A stretch of DNA of 8,212 nucleotides, taken from the NCBI GenBank assembly GCA_002405805.1, contig DHMN01000076.1, positions 33,138-41,349 of the forward strand, in the 5' to 3' direction. Source of the DNA: Cyanobacteria bacterium UBA4641. Lineage in GTDB: Bacteria; Cyanobacteriota; Vampirovibrionia; Gastranaerophilales; Gastranaerophilaceae. Within the stretch, counting starts at the first letter, position 1. Each line of letters begins with the position of its first letter. Below are positions 5,743 to 8,212 of the stretch, piece by piece. Below the pieces are notes generated by a model that was given only the letters and a program-made list of their open reading frames with translations, did not search any database and was not told the DNA's origin. The position numbers and the translations under genes were made by a program.

Positions 5743-6861
5743 TTATAAATCCTTTGATTTGTAGAAACAACAAATAGCTATAGAGAAAGCTATAATTGGT
5801 AAAGTTGATGTGATATACGGTGATAAAATTTCTTTTTCTGCCAAAAGGTCAAAGAATGGCAAAGTTATATAATAAAGAAAAATAAAACCAATTGCGATTG
5901 TAAAACCGACTAATCTTTGTTCTCTCGGTTTTGAAAAACCAAGCAAACATCCTAATATAGCTAACAATATACAAACAAGCGGATGGAAATATCTTTGCAA
6001 ATATTTATTCAAAGTTCCATGATATTCATCAGAAAGATTTTCTTTTTTCAACAAATCAACATAATTTTTTAAATCATGGTTATTGATATCACGTTCTTTC
6101 ATGGTTGAATACATCATCAAAGTCAAAGCATTTTTCGCAGCCTCACCGCTCAATATATTCATTTTATCAAGGTGTTTTATATTGATATAAACCCCATCAT
6201 TAGAGATTTGGTAATTTGAAACGTCAGAAAGTTCCCATCTGTCATCATACGCATATCCTGTTTTTGCAGAATAAATATTAGAAAGCTCGTGAACATCCTG
6301 ATAAACTTGATTAGAAAAATCAAGCACAATTACATTATTCAACTTTCTATCATAAGATTTTGAAACAATAACCGCAGTAAGCGGATGTCCTGTTTTATCT
6401 TTTTGAGTGTAAATATATTGAGTAGAGCGAACACTTCCGCGAATAGCCATAGTTTTTGCTGCAGCAAGCGGAGTACCTTTATTCCCTGTCAAAAAGCATA
6501 GAAAAGTAAAAATACAGCTCAATACAATTACCGGTGCAATAATTCTCGGAAAAGACATCCCTACAGCTCTGAAAATAGTTATTTCAGAATCTTTACTCAT
6601 TTTATCAAAAGTAAATAATGTGCCTAAAAGCAAACCTACCGGAAAGGCTTTATCTAAAATTTTTGGCAATTCATAAACCAACAATAATATAGCTGTTTTA
6701 AAACCATAATCACCGGCTAGTGCGCCTTTGATTGTGTTTAACAAAATTTCCGGTGCAATCCAAACAATAGTGAACAACAATATCGCAACAAGCGATGCCA
6801 ATGTTACTTGTTTGAACATATATTTATCATAAATTGTTATTTGAGGAAATTTAAACTTCAT
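5743..6861 (-). CDS. LptF/LptG-family LPS export permease
   Basis: This 372-residue YjgP/YjgQ-family permease (PF03739) is the membrane part of the LptB2FG exporter that lifts LPS out of the inner membrane toward the periplasmic bridge. Topology matches the family: three N-terminal membrane helices (about 21-41, 55-83, 105-124), a periplasmic beta-jellyroll domain (about 130-285), and three C-terminal helices (about 292-310, 316-338, 347-366). The cytoplasmic coupling region between helices 2 and 3 has the typical Asp86-Lys-Met-Ser-Lys-Asp91-Ser-Glu...Arg98-Ala-Val-Gly101. Only one permease is present; proteobacteria have an LptF plus an LptG, and sequence alone does not say which this is, so no symbol is given. 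It may homodimerise or pair with a copy elsewhere. The ATG overlaps the lptB stop by one base (TAATG). The nearest Shine-Dalgarno-like AAAGGA is about 12 nt away, so translation probably depends on coupling with lptB. Confidence 0.92.
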   Translation of the reverse strand: MKFKFPQITIYDKYMFKQVTLASLVAILLFTIVWIAPEILLNTIKGALAGDYGFKTAILLLVYELPKILDKAFPVGLLLGTLFTFDKMSKDSEITIFRAVGMSFPRIIAPVIVLSCIFTFLCFLTGNKGTPLAAAKTMAIRGSVRSTQYIYTQKDKTGHPLTAVIVSKSYDRKLNNVIVLDFSNQVYQDVHELSNIYSAKTGYAYDDRWELSDVSNYQISNDGVYINIKHLDKMNILSGEAAKNALTLMMYSTMKERDINNHDLKNYVDLLKKENLSDEYHGTLNKYLQRYFHPLVCILLAILGCLLGFSKPREQRLVGFTIAIGFIFLYYITLPFFDLLAEKEILSPYITSTLPIIAFSIAICCFYKSKDL

Positions 6862-7586
6862 TATAAAGTGAAATCCTTTCCTAAATAAAATTCTTTTGCA
6901 ACAGGGTTTGTAGCAACCTCTGTACTCTTACCTTGAATTTTAATTTTACCGTCAAAAATTACATAGGCTCTATCTGTGATAGATAAAGTCGCTTTTGGGT
7001 TGTGGTCGGTAATCAATACACCAAGTCCTTTATCTTCTGATAATTTTCTGATATTATCTTTAATTTCGCCAATCGCAATTGGGTCAATACCTGTAAAAGG
7101 TTCATCAAGCAAAATGAAATCAGGACTGGCTGCAAGTGCTCTGGCAAGTTCGACACGACGTCTTTCACCACCTGATAGAGAAATAGCAGAGGCTTTACGC
7201 AATCTTGCTACACCGAACTCTGTAAGAAGTTCTTCTAATTTCTTTTTCTTTTCATCTTCAGTCAATTTGTCATTCATTTGTAGAACAAGTTTAATATTAT
7301 CTTCAACAGACAAACTTCTAAAACTTGAAGCTTCTTGCGGAAGATACCCAATACCTGCTCTTGCTCTAATATGCATAGGCCAAGATGAAATTTCTTCACC
7401 ATCTAAAGTGATACTGCCTTTGTTCGGTTTAACCAAACCTACAACCATATAAAATGTTGTTGTTTTACCTGCACCGTTTGGTCCGAGCAAACATACAACT
7501 TCACCTTTATTTATACTGAATGAAACATCATTAACAACACTTCTGTCGCCATAAATTTTTATTAGATTTTTTGCCTCAATTCTCAT
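6861..7586 (-). CDS. LPS export ABC transporter ATPase LptB
   Basis: This 241-residue protein is the ATPase of the LptB2FG lipopolysaccharide exporter, a cytoplasmic dimer bound to the inner-membrane permease. All ABC motifs are intact: Walker A Gly35-Pro-Asn-Gly-Ala-Gly-Lys41-Thr-Thr, Q-loop Gln84, signature Leu137-Ser-Gly-Gly-Glu-Arg-Arg-Arg144, Walker B ending Asp161 with catalytic Glu162, D-loop Gly166-Ile-Asp-Pro, and H-loop His195. The stretch Tyr81-Leu-Pro-Gln-Glu-Ala-Ser and the Thr-Asp-His-Asn at 193-196 are hallmarks that separate LptB from the related branched-chain amino acid ATPases. Full family length (E. coli LptB is 241). AGGGG lies about 6 nt before the ATG. It is the first gene of a tight three-gene operon with the permease (1-nt overlap) and the phosphodiester glycosidase. 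LptA and LptC are not in the window. Confidence 0.95.
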   Translation of the reverse strand: MRIEAKNLIKIYGDRSVVNDVSFSINKGEVVCLLGPNGAGKTTTFYMVVGLVKPNKGSITLDGEEISSWPMHIRARAGIGYLPQEASSFRSLSVEDNIKLVLQMNDKLTEDEKKKKLEELLTEFGVARLRKASAISLSGGERRRVELARALAASPDFILLDEPFTGIDPIAIGEIKDNIRKLSEDKGLGVLITDHNPKATLSITDRAYVIFDGKIKIQGKSTEVATNPVAKEFYLGKDFTL

Positions 7587-7611
7587 CTTATCCCCTTACA
7601 TTCTTGGATAT

Positions 7612-7640
7612 ATTTTACTGAAAAAATACAATAAATGCAA
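7612..7640 (-). promoter_or_regulatory. Putative promoter of the lpt operon
   Basis: The minus strand reads TTGCAT (7640-7635), a 17-nt spacer, then TAAAAT (7617-7612), 25 nt before the lptB ATG. The -10 matches consensus at 5 of 6 positions; the -35 only in its TTG. The leader would be about 19 nt and holds the AGGGG ribosome binding site. Confidence 0.5.
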
Positions 7641-7677
7641 GTTGGAGGGCAAGAGGGTAGGAAGGCTGGAGGTCAGG
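7641..7677. repeat. Purine-rich repeat, copy 2
   Basis: This G+A-rich stretch contains AGGAAGGC (7659-7666) and GGAGGTCAGG (7668-7677), matching the repeat at 3248-3290 with a shifted unit spacing. It abuts the upstream edge of the lptB promoter, much as copy 1 lies upstream of the glycosyltransferase promoter. No coding potential is seen. Confidence 0.55.
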
Positions 7678-7696
7678 CTTTTTAATAGGTTGTGGT

Positions 7697-7717
7697 GTCC
7701 GCCACTGGTGGGCGGAC
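7697..7717. repeat. GC-rich hairpin repeat
   Basis: GTCCGCC (7697-7703) pairs with GGCGGAC (7711-7717) around a 7-nt loop. It is strikingly GC-rich for this genome. It lies upstream of lptB, where no transcript needs ending, and is not followed by a T-run on either strand, so it is unlikely to be a terminator. It is the first of several palindromes of different sequence in a row. Confidence 0.6.
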
Positions 7718-7755
7718 CAAAATCTTTAATTTCAAGTTTTTGGATTGAAAATAAA

Positions 7756-7815
7756 GTAGGTTGGATTTACTAATCCAACAGATAAATTTTTGTCGGCATA
7801 GCAATGCTGACCTAC
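7756..7815. repeat. REP-doublet-like (REPIN-like) element
   Basis: A GTAG tetranucleotide (7756-7759) is followed by the perfect palindrome GTTGGATT (7760-7767) / AATCCAAC (7772-7779) with a 4-nt loop. After 12 nt comes a second unit in the opposite direction. On the minus strand it reads GTAG (7815-7812), then GTCAGCAT / ATGCCGAC with a 4-nt loop (7811-7792, one G-T pair). A GTAG/GGAG head plus palindrome is the known layout of REP sequences mobilised by RAYT transposases, and inverted pairs form REPINs. No RAYT gene lies in this window. The two palindromes differ in sequence, which is unusual for a true REPIN. Confidence 0.5.
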
Positions 7816-7837
7816 GAAAAAAAATAAAAAATCACGT

Positions 7838-7897
7838 CATTACGAGGAAAAACAAGCAGAGCAGGGGATTACTACACAAATGTCAACAATCCGACAA
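7838..7897. repeat. Intergenic repeat shared with the left end
   Basis: CATTACGAGGA (7838-7848) and the 16-mer at 7882-7897 match 103-113 (10 of 11) and 45-60 (15 of 16) at the other end of the window, in a different order. The CATTACGAGG ... GGATTAC arrangement resembles the widespread bacterial intergenic repeat of the GTCATTGCGAGG ... GCAATCC type (from memory, not searched). No gene is credible here. Confidence 0.5.
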
Positions 7898-7941
7898 TAG
7901 CCAAAAGTGAACAATCAAACAATACGAGTAAACTACAAAAG

Positions 7942-8057
7942 CCGAATTTGTTTGAGGAACGAAAGTGACGAGTTATTCGGTTATGATACGAGTTTTTAGT
8001 TTGATGTGAACGTTGGCGTGTCGGTGGTTTTGCGGTGCTTTTGCCACCAAAAGCACC
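7942..8057. repeat. Repeat segment with strong terminal hairpin
   Basis: CCGAAT (7942-7947) pairs with ATTCGG (7975-7980) around a segment similar to GAGGAACGAAGTGACGA-type repeats. Further on, GGTGCTTTTG (8034-8043) and CAAAAGCACC (8048-8057) form a perfect 10-bp stem with a 4-nt loop, the strongest hairpin in the window. The arm is preceded by an 11-nt near-copy (8022-8032 against 8033-8043, 10 of 11 identical). No T-run follows on either strand, so a simple terminator is unlikely. The 72-codon minus-strand frame across this area (8090-7872) has no family resemblance and is read as repeat sequence. Confidence 0.55.
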
Positions 8058-8124
8058 CCTGCACGGAGTACATGAAAATAATGTTATCAATAGATATATT
8101 TGATTAATCTTGATTTTGGAAAAG

Positions 8125-8208
8125 ATTCTGAATCAGCTCAGCCTGCGCCCGCATACAGGCTCACACATTTCGCTCTAGCTCAATGGTTCGCTTTGTAAAG
8201 TTCAGAAT
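8125..8208. repeat. Inverted-repeat-bounded element at right edge
   Basis: ATTCTGAA (8125-8132) and TTCAGAAT (8201-8208) form perfect 8-bp ends of an 84-nt segment. It contains an internal AGCCTG (8140-8145) / CAGGCT (8156-8161) hairpin and TTCGCT motifs. This is like common non-coding repeats that begin GATTCT and end CAGAATGAC in many bacterial genomes (from memory). It may continue past the window edge. No coding sequence or RNA family is recognised. Confidence 0.4.
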
Positions 8209-8212
8209 GACA

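Noticed and set aside
6976..7452. 158-codon plus-strand frame
   Set aside because: It lies wholly antisense inside lptB, whose motifs are all intact; the Ser-rich translation is a shadow.
7697..7717. Rho-independent terminator
   Set aside because: It is upstream of lptB, with no gene on either side transcribing toward it, and has no T-run after the stem on either strand.
7872..8090. 72-codon minus-strand open frame in the right intergenic region
   Set aside because: It lies across repeat and hairpin sequence, has an odd composition unlike the real genes (many Ser/Arg/Thr, few acidic residues) and shows no ribosome site or family motif. It is most likely an incidental frame in a repeat.
7587..8212. 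CRISPR array or tRNA gene in the repeat-rich right end
   Set aside because: The palindromes differ in sequence and are not regularly spaced with unique spacers; no tRNA cloverleaf or T-loop consensus was seen.

Overview
The window looks like chromosome from a low-GC, Gram-negative-type (LPS-exporting) bacterium. The best guess is an uncultured gut lineage such as Candidatus Gastranaerophilales (Vampirovibrionia/Melainabacteria, non-photosynthetic relatives of cyanobacteria). The reasons are the AT-rich sequence, a three-gene lptB / single YjgP-YjgQ permease / phosphodiester glycosidase operon, and intergenic spaces loaded with small palindromic repeats. This placement is inference (about 0.5 confidence); no rRNA or tRNA gene is present to confirm it.

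Layout, left to right. Bases 1-197 are intergenic and carry hairpin-forming repeats. At 198-878 (+) is a protein of unknown function with a C-terminal two-helix membrane anchor. It converges, with only 2 nt between stop codons, on a minus-strand pair at 881-3165: an ArnT/PMT-type membrane glycosyltransferase followed by a YkgJ-type cysteine-cluster protein, translationally coupled by a 1-nt overlap. A 156-nt gap (3166-3321) carries a purine-rich tandem repeat. Next is an accessory-looking, very AT-rich block: an OafA-type membrane acyltransferase (3322-4428, -) divergent from a small XRE regulator (4569-4886, +), with a shared 140-nt control region that contains a perfect palindrome and extra half-sites. 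The conserved lpt operon follows on the minus strand (transcribed 7586 to 4932): lptB, an LptF/LptG-family permease, and a secreted phosphodiester glycosidase, all overlapping or nearly touching. The last 626 nt (7587-8212) hold no credible gene. They contain the lptB promoter and then a dense cluster of different palindromic repeats, including a REP-doublet-like element with outward GTAG heads.

Taken together, most identifiable genes serve the cell envelope: glycosyl transfer to a lipid-linked acceptor, O-acylation of a surface glycan, LPS export ATPase and permease, and a periplasmic glycan/phosphodiester enzyme. Both plus-strand genes have a perfect TATAAT ending exactly 6 nt before the ATG and no Shine-Dalgarno sequence, which predicts leaderless mRNAs, whereas the minus-strand genes mostly show ordinary Shine-Dalgarno sites. 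No CRISPR array, transposase, phage gene or RNA gene was recognised. I did not find a clear new multi-gene system; the strongest leads are the leaderless start geometry, the XRE/acyltransferase control region and the intergenic repeat families.
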